DNA from: Choanephora cucurbitarum
Taxonomy: Eukaryota > Mucoromycota > Mucoromycetes > Mucorales > Choanephoraceae
Length of the DNA: 64,000 bases
Assembly (NCBI GenBank): GCA_025331435.1
Contig: JAIWNI010000009.1
Span: 186,001 to 250,000, forward strand
Direction of reading: 5' to 3'
In this document: piece after piece, positions 44,826-57,002 of the stretch
Numbering within the stretch: position 1 is the stretch's first letter
How the letters are laid out: each line of letters begins with the position of its first letter
Notes under the pieces: model-generated
Seen by the model: the letters and a program-made list of their open reading frames with translations, nothing else
Told to the model about the DNA's origin: nothing
Database searches by the model: none
Translations under genes and position numbers: made by a program

Positions 44826-47800
44826 CTATTTTGATTCTTTAAGACGGTAAGAGATAGGAATATCACCACTTGTCCTTAATATATGGTGCTTAATGGCAGC
44901 TAATGTCATTGTAGGGGTCAAAAGTGTTTCTCCGCAAAGTAACTCAAGTGTGGACTCATCTTTGATTTCGAGTTTCTCGGCAACATATTGAGTCAGTTTT
45001 CGCACACGTAAGACACGGTTGGCCAATAAGCGGTTATTAGATCTAAATCACTTTGTCAACAAAGCAGACAACAAACAGGGTTTTGAAAAGGACTTACCCT
45101 CCAGGAAGCTCGTCTAACGTTGATCCAGCTGCAGGTTTTAAAACAAAAGTTAGTTTGACAGTTTCTTTAGGTGGCGTCTTGTTCTACGAAAAAAAAGAGA
45201 GAGAGAGTCAATCAAAATGACAAGGTGAAATAGTGCACATATTTACATATAATAAATAAGAAAGCAGCCAGGATGGAGCTACCTCAATAATCGTGTCAAC
45301 ATCTTTTCCAAGAGAGCCAACAGTGCCACGGTACAGATCCATGCCTGTAGATGCTTCTGCGCTTTCTTCGGCAATAATGATCATAGTAGGTAGAGGTATG
45401 TCTAATGGAGGGAAGTCTTCAAGAGAGGGAGGCGAATACGAATCGATCTTGGTCTCCTCAATTTCTGCAAGCTTATTTGGCTGCTCTTCTGTGGTCTCTT
45501 GACCTTCTTCAACTTGACTGCTATTGACAACAGTGGCCAATTGAGATGGGTTGATGGAAGGTGTAGAAGGATTTTGACTCAGGTTGTCAGTAGTAAATGT
45601 TCTGTCGTCACTGGTGGGCATACGAGTTAGCTTTGCTTTGACAGACAGATTCTTCAGTTTGTTCATAAAGTTGCTACTTGTTGGTGAAGTAGGCGAGTTT
45701 GGCAGGGCAGCAGGAGGAGGCATCTGAACGGCTGATTCTCGTCGAGTCATACTTGGTCCATGATGCATACCGGAGAAATAATCTGGTTGGCTTTGAGATG
45801 AAGGTGGTGCAGTGAAAGGTCCAGCAAAAGCAGCAGCTTGAGGAGAAGTAGGTAGATAAGGAGATTGCTCTGTATTGGTAGTGATGGCGGTCAGAGGTAG
45901 CTTTGGTCCCTCAGTCCCAGTCTGCTCAAACGTGGATGCGGCAGGGGTTGATGGCACCACTTGTTCAGTGGCTACTGGCTCATTAGGTGTCTGAGGAGGC
46001 TTGCCTTTGGATGCGTTTGATTTTTCGGGTTGATCCAATTCAAATCGAACGGTGTCATGTTCTGTCTCTTCCATGATGAACTTTTTGAACAGATGAGTCA
46101 ATACCCATTTACCCAAGTTCAAGCGTTGGTCTTCTCGCACTTCATAATCTTTAGGTAGTTCTACTTCATCTGCATACATTTCGCAATCGAAACAATTGAG
46201 TTCATGAAGTTGAACAGTGATGGCACCGATCTTAGTGTCCACTGAGCACCAAGCAGGAAAGCTCTCGATGCTGTTGACTTCATAGGCAACATCTTCAATA
46301 TCTCTTTTACCAAAGTTCTCTATCTGACAACATTTAGTAAGATCCCACATTGTTATTTCTCCATTGGTGTCCTTTGTCAAGATATGACGTCTGTTCTGAA
46401 GAACAAGGTGAGAAATGATGCCTGGCTTTCCAGCAATAACGTCGTCGGGTGTAGATCGTAATGGGATCAATGAGTCCTCGTTATTCAGGTCATCTTCGTG
46501 ATAACTGATGGGCATCGAGAGCACAGAGCCTGCATACATGGTCAGTTGATCGCTAGGAACATACGCATCTGGTATTTGAGATGAATAAGGTGAAGTAGGT
46601 GTAGGTAGTTTGATCAAGGCTGATGTGGGAATTTCAGGATTGAATTTGGAGCGAGGTAAGGTTTGTCGTGATTCCATGGGAGGAACAGATAGCCATCTAT
46701 TGATACTGGAACTGGAGGTAGCTGTCCAAACATAAGTATCATCGAGGGCTGCAATCTATGGAATGATAGGGTCAGTACAAGGCTGTCGCTGTGAATGAAT
46801 ATCGATCATGCATACTTTTAATACACCACTATCTTCTTTAAACAAACCAATACATTCGGTTTCACTATCAAATGAAGCTTGACCTGAAATTTGTGTCTTG
46901 TTGACAAGACCATCTCTTGAGCCAGAATAAAAGACTTTAAGCTCAGGGTGATTAGAGTACAGTGACCAGACTGAATCAGGATGTGTTTCGTAAGTTGTAA
47001 TACAGCGTTGTGCTTTCACAGACCAAAGTTTGATTGTAGAATCCGAGGAACCAGAAAGGATCTTTGTATTTTTTATAAAAACAATGAGTTGAAAGAATTG
47101 ATGATTTGATTATGATGCACTTACATATTGACCATCATCACTTATTAGTAGAGCACGGATGTTGTCAGTGTGTCCAGTCAGCTTGCTTATGCGTTTGCCT
47201 GACTTTGGATCCCATAAACGAACAACTTTTTCAGGCGAACCTGAGGCCATTAAGGTACCCGGTGGATTGACGGCTAAAGCATAGATAGACGATTTGCTTG
47301 AGCTATTGTTCATTGCGTCTGAATCAGTAAAGAGTAGTATGAAATGAGAGGTGAGTCAAGGTCATTTAGGAGTATCGTTTGACTTACTGGTACTTTCGCT
47401 TGATCCATTATGGCTTGTAGGACTGACATCAATTGTGATTGACGCTTCTGCCTTTTCAATATCCCAGATATTGATACGTCTATCTAAACCACCACTTGCA
47501 ACCCAACCAGGTTGCGAGGCATAAGTAAGGCATTTAGCGTAATCCATATGATGGCCAATTGTATGTGCTGCTTTTGGTGTATCGCTATACGGTTTCCATA
47601 ATTTAATTGTTCGGTCATTTGATGCAGAGACGACTAAGAGAAAAAGAGGGTTATGCTTTGATCATTTCAAAAAGAAAAGTCGATATTTACCACAAGTACC
47701 AGCTTGACACAACACGATATCATTGACCCAATCAGTATGCATTTGCGAAAATGCTTTACACGTTGTCTTTGGTGTGGTCTAAGCAAGTTATTGTGTCAGT

Positions 47801-48053
47801 ATGGCTTTAATGCCTTTAGCATGGCTGTTGAATCCAAACTCACCTTTACAGAGTCATCTATTGTACGTTTGTCTTTTTCGAAATTAAGATGCAAATCCCA
47901 GCTTGCGACAACACCGTCTCTACCAGCCGAATACAAGATACCACCATCTTTAGTAGTGTCTATTGCTAAAGAGTTTACACCAAGACAGTGCGCCTGCTCT
48001 TCGTTGCTTGAGCTGACTACATATGACACTTTGCGACGAGTTGCTGTGTTCAT
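44826..48053 (-). CDS. WDR48: WDR48/UAF1, activator of USP1-type deubiquitinases
   Basis: Beta-propeller cofactor that binds and activates USP1, USP12 and USP46-type deubiquitinases (Bun107 in fission yeast). About eight exons. The start [13 protein letters not shown] leads into WD repeats: [113 protein letters not shown], and [20 protein letters not shown]. After the propeller comes [20 protein letters not shown], then the ancillary domain with [17 protein letters not shown] long Pro/Ser/Thr-rich disordered insertion separates it from the C-terminal SUMO-like domain ([44 protein letters not shown]). The order equals that of human UAF1. The disordered linker is longer than I would expect in animals. 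Confidence 0.94.
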
Positions 48054-49715
48054 GTTGTAATGACTCTGTCGGGATTAGTTAATAGGAAAGAAGAATACAC
48101 GTACACACATACTTGTGAAATGATACTTTTGGGAAGTACTCTACTAGCGGACTTGAAATGCGCACACACGAATCAAATGAGGCTAGACCTTTGTGTGCAA
48201 TCAAGAAGAAGGAACAGATGTCTCACTTTTTTATCAGTATTTCTTAAAGAAGCCTGTCTGAACAAGCACATTAAGCGAAGTTTTCTTTTTCTTGTTGCAG
48301 TATGACTCTACTCAACAATAGCTCAATTCAACGTTGTTAACAAAGCATTGTTAGTGCGTTTGACTTCTTTGTTGTTTGTAGAATCAATTGAAAAGCTTTT
48401 TGAAGATTTCTGGGCCGATTCGGTTCTGTACCTGTGTAAGACTCAAATCTAAAAAGAAAACAATAAACATTCACCTGTTGTCATAATAATGTCGTAAAAA
48501 AAGAAAGAAAGTTAAAGTATCGTACTTTGAAAAAAAAAGTGTGTTGAACTAGCAAGATAGAGATAAAGGTGTGAACTCTGTGTAACCTAAACTCTGCTCT
48601 AATAGACATTTTTATGCTTCAAGTGAGCATAGATGGCCGTACATGATTATGAAAGCCCAAACACAATTCTAGTTTATCTGATAAGGTGTCAGCTCGAGCT
48701 GCTTAGCATGTATGTTTGCCTACCCTAGAGCGACAAAGCATAAAACAAGACGTATTACTACCATATTAGATCGCAACCGCCTAAATAGTTTAGCAAGGAC
48801 TAAGCTATGTCAAGAAACAAAGTTATCAAGTATATACGCACATGCATTGAATGTATTGCGGCATTGCAGAAAATCTGAATAAGGATGTTTATGGCTTGAA
48901 GTTTGCAAGCAAAAAGGAAGAATGATATTGCTGAGCAAATCAGCTCGTTGTTGACAAGAAGAGGCCATTGTGTATCAAGTTACTTTTATCTAGTTTATTG
49001 AAATACAAGAAAGGAAATGGTTTGCTGAGCAAACTGAATAACACTAACGTTCACACCTAAGGTAAATTAAAGTTAGAAACAAAGGTATACGAATACCTTA
49101 TGAATCCCGATATTCAAGCCTTTTCTCTGGCCACATTGTAATTTACTAACTCATCAGAAAAGAGGATTTGCCTTTTGTTGCTCCATGTATTTCAAGATTG
49201 TCTGTTAATGTTAATGGCTTGAAATTGCCTATCAGCTAATCCAAATTATATAGAATCAAAATTTAATAGCGTTTTCAACGTGATTTACAATAGCAAGCGT
49301 TCAGAAATCAAAAGGATGGTCATTCACCAGATGCTAAAGACAAAATTGTACTTTCTTCTTTCCACACTTGATAGAACAATAAGACACATTTTCATTTCGA
49401 CCCAAGGCTGTCTTCTGTTCTATAAAGACTGAACATTTTCATGTTGTAATTGAGAATGAAGCCTTGTTTCATTCGTTAGTTGCTGTACATAAAGAATGAC
49501 AGTCTTGTGTGGTGATTGATTTATATGTATGTGTACAACATCCCTTCTTTTTTTGAACCAAAAAAGGTTTACTTTTGATTTTAGGCAAAAAGTCTATTTG
49601 TGACAGTTTTCGTTGGGCGCTTATTGGTCCATTCCTTTAAAAAATTATTTCTATTTTCTTTTGACATATTCTTCCCCTTTCTTCCTTATTCCCCTTCTCT
49701 CTAACTTTCAATACT
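48054..49715. other. Divergent intergenic region, WDR48 / alanyl-tRNA synthetase
   Basis: 1.66 kb with promoters at both ends. The last 100 bp before the synthetase are strongly C/T-rich, and an ATTGG (inverted CCAAT core) lies at about 49624-49628, some 90 bp from the start. No other gene or RNA supported. Confidence 0.5.
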
Positions 49716-52700
49716 ATGACTGACTGGCCTGTCAACAAGGTGCGCTCTACCTTCATCAAGTATTTCGAGGACAACCAACACACCTTTGTGCCCTCTTCCT
49801 CCACTGTTCCTCATGACGACCCTACTCTTTTGTTCGCTAACGCTGGTATGAACCAGGTAAGAAAAAAAATACGATTGATATAACAAAAAAAAATTATGAC
49901 TCACACTGAATGCGCATACAGTACAAGCCTCTCTTTTTGGGTACTGTTGATCCTAACTCTCCTATGGCCAGTCTTAAGCGTGCTTGTAACTCTCAGAAGT
50001 GTATTCGTGCTGGTAAGAAAGAATGGTAGACAAAAAGAGAAATGCGCAGAAGTATAGACTTATTTTATCATAGGTGGTAAGCACAACGATTTAGACGATG
50101 TCGGTAAAGATACCTATCACCACACTTTCTTTGAAATGTTGGGTAATTGGTCTTTTGGCGATTACTTTAAGAGAGAAGCTACCAAGTTTGGTTGGGAGTT
50201 CTTGACTAAGGTCATCAACCTTCCTGAAGACCGTCTTTACGTTACTTACTTTGGTGGTGACGAAAAGCAAGGTCTTCCTGCTGATCTTGAAGCTAAGCAA
50301 ATGTGGATTGACCTTGGTGTTGATGAGAAGCGTTTGATTCCTGGCAACGTTAAGGATAACTTCTGGGGTAAGTTGAGAACTTGTTTTGTAGGTGTGCCTT
50401 TATCTAATAGATGGACTCTTTTTTTTTTTGTATGGTAGAAATGGGTGAAACCGGTCCTTGTGGTCCCTGTTCCGAAGTTCACTTTGACCGCATTGGTGGA
50501 CGTGATGCCGCTCATTTGGTCAACATGGACGATCCTAACGTAATTGAAATCTGGAACATTGTGTTTATCCAATTCAACAGAGAGCAAGATGGTTCTCTTC
50601 GTACCTTGCCCAGTCAACACATTGATACTGGTCTTGGTCTTGAACGTCTTGTTTCTATTCTTCAAAACAAGTATTCCAACTACGACACCGACTGTTTCAC
50701 ACCTATCTTTGACAAGATCAAGGAACTGACTGGTGCTAGAGATTACACCGGTCTTTTGGGCGAAGAAGATAAGGACGGCATTGATACAGCCTACCGTGTT
50801 GTTGGTGACCACATTAGAACCTTGACATTTGCCATTTCTGATGGTGGTGTTCCCAGCAACGAAGGTCGTGGTTATGTCTTGAGACGTATCCTTAGACGTG
50901 GTGCTCGTTATGTTCGCAAGTACTTCAACGTTCCTATTGGCTCTTTCTTCTCTTCCTTGGTTGATACCTTGGTTGAACAAATGACTGAGGCTTATCCTGA
51001 ATTGGCCAAGAAGGCTGACGATGTCAAGGCTATCTTGGATGAAGAAGAAGTTGCTTTCTCCAAGACTTTGGATCGTGGTGAAAAGCTCTTCGAAGCCTAC
51101 ATGAAGAAGACCAAAGAATCTGGTTCTACTGTCTTGTCTGGTGATGATGTCTGGAGACTTTACGATACATATGGTTTCCCTGTCGATTTGACTCGTATTA
51201 TGGCTGAAGAAAACGGTTTGGAAGTCAACGAAGCTCAATTTGAAGCTGCTCAAGAAGCTGCCAAGAACAAGTCTCGTAAGGTAAAGGGTGGTGACAATGG
51301 CCAAGGTGTTGTTGCCCTCGATGTCCACGATCTTGGTGCTTTGGACAACAATGATGCCATTCCCAAGACTGATGACAAATACAAGTACTTGCCTGGTAAC
51401 ATCCAAGGCCGTGTCAAGGGTATCTTTTTCGAACACAAGTTCCTCAACTCTACCACTGAAATCCCTGAAGATCGTCACTTCGGTATCTTGACTGACAAGT
51501 CTAACTTCTATGCTGAATCTGGTGGTCAAGAATACGATACTGGTTCCATCATCACTTTGGATGGTAGCACTGAATTTGCTGTTCGCGATTGTCAAGTCTA
51601 TGGTGGCTACGTCTTACATGTTGGTCACCTCAAGTATGGTCAATTGTCTATTGAAGACGAAGTCGAACTCTCCTACGATGATGTTCGTCGTTTCCCCTTG
51701 AGAAACAACCACACTTCTACACACATTCTCAACTTTGCTCTCCGTGAAGTTTTGGGTGAAGATATTGATCAAAAGGGTTCTCTTGTTTCTCCCGAAAAGC
51801 TTCGTTTCGATTTCTCATACAAGTCTCCTGTCAATGCCACACAATTAGAAAAGGTTGAGAAGATTTGTAACGAATTCATTGGTAAGAACTTGAAGGTTTA
51901 CTCCAAGGAAGTTCCTTTGGCTGTTGCCAAGGCTATTCATGGTTTAAGAGCTGTCTTTGGTGAAACCTACCCTGATCCAGTCCGTGTTGTCTCTGTTGGT
52001 TTCGATATTGATGAAGTCACTCAAGATGTCTCTAACCCCAAGTGGAAGACTAGCAGTGTTGAATTCTGTGGTGGTACTCACGTTGCTAAGACAAGTGACA
52101 TCAAGCATTTTGCTATTATTGAAGAAACTGGTATTGCCAAGGGTATTCGTCGTATTGTTGCTGTCACTGGTGATGAAGCCATTGCTGCTCAACGTGAAGC
52201 TCAGACTTTTGTTGCCAAGTTGGATCAACTTGAAAAGTTGAGTGGTTCTGAATTGGAAGGTGCCCTTAAGGCTGTCGCTAAGGAACTTGATGCTGCTGTC
52301 ATCTCCTCTGTCGACAAGGCTGCCTTCCGTGATCGTTTCGCTCAAATCAAGAAGGCTTTTGACAATGCCGAAAAGGCCCGTAAGGCTGAGCAAGTCAAGG
52401 AAGCTAGTGAAGCTGTCAAGAAGTACTTTGAACAAAACCCTGAAGCTCCTTTCTTCATTGCTGAATTGCCTATGGGTAACAACACTAAGGCTTTAGGTGG
52501 TGCTATCACCTATGCCAAGACCAACTTGAAGGATAAGGCTGTTTATGTTTTCTCTGGCGATAAAGAAACAGGCCGTGTTGCCCACAACTGTATCGTTGGT
52601 AAGAACTATATCGAAAAGGGCTTGAAGGCTTCCGAATGGGCTGCTGTCGTCTGTGAAAAGATTGGTGGTAAGAAGGGTGGTAAGGATGACGCTGCTCAAG

Positions 52701-52780
52701 GTTCTGGTGATAAGATTGAGGGTCTATCTGATGCCTTGAAGGCTGCTGAAGAATTCGCTAAGCTTAAGATCAATGCTTAA
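49716..52780 (+). CDS. ALA1: Alanyl-tRNA synthetase
   Basis: Charges tRNA-Ala; probably serves cytosol and perhaps mitochondria. Four exons (49716-49856, 49922-50012, 50074-50367, 50439-52780) give 955 residues, close to 958 in yeast. Class II catalytic core: [104 protein letters not shown]. The editing domain carries the zinc-type residues in [15 protein letters not shown] (HxxxH) and [14 protein letters not shown] (CxxxH), so mischarged Ser/Gly should be cleared. The C-terminal C-Ala part includes [16 protein letters not shown]. The ATG follows a pyrimidine-rich leader and gives [10 protein letters not shown]. Codon use is highly biased, as for a strongly expressed gene; this bias creates a long antisense frame at 50246-51595 that I reject. 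Confidence 0.98.
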
Positions 52781-53015
52781 ACTTAACTATATATATCATT
52801 TTAATGTATATTTTTTGTAATAAACCATTTGGATTTTCTGTAATTATCAAATCATATATTAACTGTAAAGAAAGACAATGTCCGACAATATCGTGAGCCT
52901 AATGTTTGTTTTTCACATGAAATTATTCTTTTTTTTTCTCTCTCATATGAATAACCTATAAATCTTGAGAATATATTTTTCCCTTCTTCTTCTTATTTTC
53001 TTTAGTATATACAGA

Positions 53016-54714
53016 ATGAACTTCTACAAAGACCGTCACTTAGAGAACAACCAACTACTTGAGCAACATGAGCGAGCTATTGATAATATCCAGAATGCTA
53101 TTAAAAGAGAAATACCTCACTTAATACATGAACTGCAGTTGGCCACTGAAGAAGCAGATAGTCTAAATGAATATGTGAATGATAGATGTAACAAATGATT
53201 ATACTTAAAGCACTGCAACAGCCACTAAGTTCCTTCTATTGATAGTAACCTTGTTCCGGTTCTTAAGGAAAAACAACTATTCACTGCCTACAACACTATC
53301 ACTTTTGTTGGATACAATTCGATGGCGAATAGCAGAAGGTGTCAATGAAATCAGAACTTGTCAGTTGATTGAATTTCTCTCTCAGCCTCTTGTCTATTTT
53401 CATAAGACTGACAGAGTGGGTCGGCCTATCTTAATTGTTCAACTTGCCCATCTGCCTAAGCCTTCTTCTGAGGATGACATAACTGAATTTTATACACCCC
53501 TTGTCATATTTGTATTAGAGACCATTCGATTACATTTATGGCATCTCACGCAAGAGAGAATAGAAAGCCAATTCCAAGAGCCTGCTATTCTAGATGCAGT
53601 TGTCTTGGTTGACTTTAAGAACACTTCATCTTTGCCTAATGTAAGCTAACTATGAAATATTTAGAAAAAAAAGGAGAGATCATTCTAATCTTTGAAATGA
53701 ACAGGATATCAATTTGTACAAGTCACTTATAAACCTGGTTAGAAGGTTTCCAGGTATGGTTGGCACTGTTAATCTAATTAACTTCGGTTGGATGTACCAA
53801 GGTCTTTGGCAGATGTGTAAGCTGGTATTATCCAATGAAGCCAAAGCCAAGATTAAGTTTCCAAAGTTGAAAGAACTTGAAGAGTATATTGATGAGCAGG
53901 ATTTGCTTCAAGGTAAGACCCTTTTCAACTACCTCATTAAAGAACTCGATGCTGATTAGCATACCTAGTCTTTGGTGGAAAGGACGATTTCGTATGGAAC
54001 TTGAGCCATGATGAGTATTACAATAAATACAGACCATCTTTCGACAGACAGTTGAGTAGGAGAAGTTCATGCTCATCCATCTACTATGACTCTATAAACA
54101 TGACACATGTAACAAGACCTTCTTCTTCATTCAGTATCTATACGACACCACTTGATTCTCTGACACCTGTTCACAGCCATTCAAATTTGACAACAATAGC
54201 CAAAGCATATTCCAGTCTCTCTCTTTCCTCCAAATTAGGCAACAACATGCCACCACGCTTACGAACCACCATCAAGCAATTAGGTGGTTTCTTAAGTGCT
54301 CAGCATTCTTCTTCTGATGTACATCAAGACTTCTTGGCCTTTGGTCTTCTATCTGAAAAGTTAAGCAAGGTGCAGAAGCAACAAGAAGAGCAAAACAAAA
54401 CTTTCAAAGAAGAGAGGGCAGTGTCGCCTTTTGCTTCAGCTTCCAGTGACAGACGAAAAGGGTGGCTATTCCGCCTCGTACTTCGATTTCAATATACCCT
54501 TCAACATATTACATTTAGATTCTTAAAAAAAATGATTCGGTATCAGCGAACAGTATACTGGGTTGCTGCTTGCGTCTTGCTCCGAAATGGTGTTCATGAA
54601 CTGGTACAACAGCTCTCGCTAATGATGTTAGAGACCCTATTTGCCAGTAAAAAAACGTCATCGCTTGGTATCAATACAGTTCTTCGCATTGGTAATAGCC
54701 AGATGACGCTATAA
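53016..54714 (+). CDS. CRAL-TRIO (Sec14-like) domain protein with C-terminal membrane segment
   Basis: Likely a lipid-binding/transfer protein. Four exons (53016-53187, 53246-53640, 53705-53912, 53969-54714) give 506 residues. The N-terminal coiled region (LLEQHERAIDNIQNAIKREI) precedes the CRAL-TRIO-N helix block TLFRFLRKNNYSLPTTLSLL. The lipid pocket follows: QPLVYFHKTDRVGRPILIVQ, DAVVLVDFKNTSSLP, LINLVRRFPGMVGTVNLINF, GWMYQGLWQMCKLVLSNEAK, and EYIDEQDLLQVFGGKDDFVW. The second half is serine-rich and disordered, then ends with GWLFRLVLRFQYTLQHITFR and YWVAACVLLRNGVHELVQQL, which could dip into or span a membrane. This layout recalls fungal phosphatidylinositol-transfer-like proteins at ER contact sites, but the cargo is unknown. 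Confidence 0.85.
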
Positions 54715-55874
54715 TAAATGACGTATTTTTTATTGCAACTATCTAGTCTGTCATATTTTGGAAAAGTGAAAATAGAGCGAGTGAAGTACAGTGCTCTTGT
54801 CATAGCTTGTTTGAAGAACCATTAGTTCATTCTGCTATCAGTTTAGTCAGCAACATCGCTGAATCCTGTGTTTCTAGGGAATTCTTAAAGTAGGCAACAG
54901 AGCGCACTGAGGAAATTCTATATTACTGCATCAATATTTATTGATCTGTGAAACATTCAACTAATTCATCTTTTCATGATAAACACATAAGCAATCGATG
55001 TAAACAAAGCTCTATACAGTTGCTAAATGAGATTTCTACAGCTGTTGCTGACTTTGTAATTGATGGCAGTTGACTGTGGTTTGTTCCTGCAGCTGCTACA
55101 TTTTAGTTCGCTATAGTAGCAAGTCGCTCGAAAGTGTTACAGCTTACAGAGATAACTTTAGATAAAATCAAAATAAGCTTAGTGAATGTTGATTGATTGG
55201 AATAATGAAAATATGTATTTACTCTCCCTGTTTATAATTAAATCGAATAAGCTTAATCAACTTTCCGAATCAAATCTTAGTCAAGAATATGTCACTCCTT
55301 TTCAACACATCTTAGACAAGTAAATCCACAGGTTGTCTTTAGGATTTGGTCTAGAATTGAATGCTGTAGGCATACGTAAATTTCATTTAGTTTTCTTCCC
55401 GTCCGCGCCTTCAAGTTGTAAGTGTTCTATCATAAGCTATTACAGACGAAGTGATTCAATAGGAGGAGTATATCAGCCTCTGAAATTGTAGAAAGAAAAA
55501 AAGATCTTTTGGACTGATTTGATAATAAAGGATCATCAACTGAGTATGAAGCGCAGGTATATTTTTTTGGAGTAGAATGGACTAGACCAAGGAGCTTGAA
55601 GTTCCAAATTAGGTATATTTATTGTCAGAACTCCAATAGATACAGTCAATGACTGATCAGATATACAACAAAAAGCCATTAAACCACGACAAGGATATGC
55701 GAACTATTATTGAATATGGTGCCAGTCGATAAGGGTGAAGGGTGAAAAGGCTTTTTGTAATTAAGTACAGATTGGTATTACATAATTAATTTTCTTGAAT
55801 CGGATTAATAGATACAGAACATGCAAAAGAGAGAGAGAGCGATAAAGAGACAAGAAAAAAAAGGAGAGGGGAGT
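54715..55874. other. Convergent intergenic region
   Basis: 1.16 kb between the stop codons of the CRAL-TRIO gene and the 375-residue orphan. AT-rich, with a GA-rich run at 55828-55872 next to the orphan's stop. No gene, RNA or repeat supported. Confidence 0.5.
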
Positions 55875-57002
55875 TTATGTTGAAACTGTTGTTCGGCTCC
55901 AGCCATCGTAAAAGCCGCTATCAACTTCTTTTGAGTGGTGTTCTGCTGATGATGTATCGTCTTCTTCAGTCACAACAAGATCTTCATCTTCAAATGGATT
56001 TTCATAGGCTGGTGCAGTTGGTTTGTTTTTGTCTACTAGACGCTTTAATCGATGCCTCAGTGACCGATCTTCCTCTAGTTCAACATGGGGTTCGAAGGCA
56101 CCCAAGATACCCGCTCTCATTGCATGAAAAACGTACATTGCATCTTTTTCCGAATGACTTAATTTCGATTCACTTTCGAGACATTGTTCAATAATCTGCC
56201 TTGCTTGTTCCACTATAGAGTTGTTGTTGGCATTGTTTTTGTCATTATCCGAGCTGGCAGTTAAAACCGCGCCTGCAATGTTACCGCCATTCCTCCTCTC
56301 TTCGGCAAAAGCATCTTCCAGTAGCGTCTTTCTTCTGCGTCGTCTTCTATGTTCTAGTGCATAACGGACTGCAAAATGAGCTTCCATCCCGCCTCGACGC
56401 TCTAGTTCTTTTCCATCGCCCTTCAGAGCCAAGTCTGATTCGAGTCGTTTCAAAAAATCAGCTCGCATTTGAGAGTCAGCTGGTAAGACAAATAATATGT
56501 AGTTCAATGTATATAATCGGTGCGTCACTAGACGCCAGAAGCTATCAACCATGATTGGCGTATCATATGACGCTGACGTATTTGTACCTTTTAATGGCGT
56601 GGACTGAGATGGACTTGGCACGATTGAAGGTGAGAGCTCGCACAATACATTGTAGCTGGAGCTAGGCCGAATTGGGTGAATGACAGCATCAAGCGTTTGT
56701 TTTAATCTTGCAGCCATAAATAGAGCACGTTGCTGGCAGCGTTTGTCGTTGAAGAAGAAGGAACCAAAAATATCGTCAAACTGTGTACTGTTTACTTGTT
56801 TCGAAATCATCTTGAGTGTTTCTGAGAAACTGATGTTATTTGTCGTTGTAGGTGAAGTTAAGATTGTCTCAGGGGCATTTGTGATTCTTTGATGGTAAGG
56901 CGCTGCTTCATCAGTCACTGCTTTAGTAGGCACCTCTGCCTTCTTTTTGAATGGAAGCTTAATGGTTTTTACACGGCTAATCTTTGATGAAAAGGTAGGC
57001 AT
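55875..57002 (-). CDS. Intronless orphan protein with an NPFxD motif
   Basis: A single uninterrupted frame of 375 residues, unusual here where nearly all genes have introns. I do not recognise the family. The N-terminus is basic (ISRVKTIKLPFKKKAEVP). A folded-looking part includes FDDIFGSFFFNDKRCQQRAL, FMAARLKQTLDAV, and VDSFWRLVTHRLYTLNYILF. A basic cluster HRRRRRRK follows near residue 220, then an Asn/Asp-rich loop, a helix (ARQIIEQCLESESKLSHSEK) and MYVFHAMRAGILGAFEP. The C-terminus is acidic and holds NPFED at about residues 335-339, matching the NPFxD endocytosis signal read by Sla1-type SHD1 domains. ATG at 57002 is the first in frame. Lack of signal peptide or membrane helix points to a cytosolic protein. 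Confidence 0.75.
   Translation of the reverse strand: MPTFSSKISRVKTIKLPFKKKAEVPTKAVTDEAAPYHQRITNAPETILTSPTTTNNISFSETLKMISKQVNSTQFDDIFGSFFFNDKRCQQRALFMAARLKQTLDAVIHPIRPSSSYNVLCELSPSIVPSPSQSTPLKGTNTSASYDTPIMVDSFWRLVTHRLYTLNYILFVLPADSQMRADFLKRLESDLALKGDGKELERRGGMEAHFAVRYALEHRRRRRRKTLLEDAFAEERRNGGNIAGAVLTASSDNDKNNANNNSIVEQARQIIEQCLESESKLSHSEKDAMYVFHAMRAGILGAFEPHVELEEDRSLRHRLKRLVDKNKPTAPAYENPFEDEDLVVTEEDDTSSAEHHSKEVDSGFYDGWSRTTVST

Noticed and set aside
50246..51595. 449-codon frame on the minus strand
   Set aside because: It lies wholly antisense to the conserved alanyl-tRNA synthetase coding sequence. Biased codon use in the real gene removes antisense stops. The translated sequence has no family features.
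51944..52699. Antisense and shifted frames in the 3' part of the synthetase gene
   Set aside because: Shadows of the same highly biased coding sequence.
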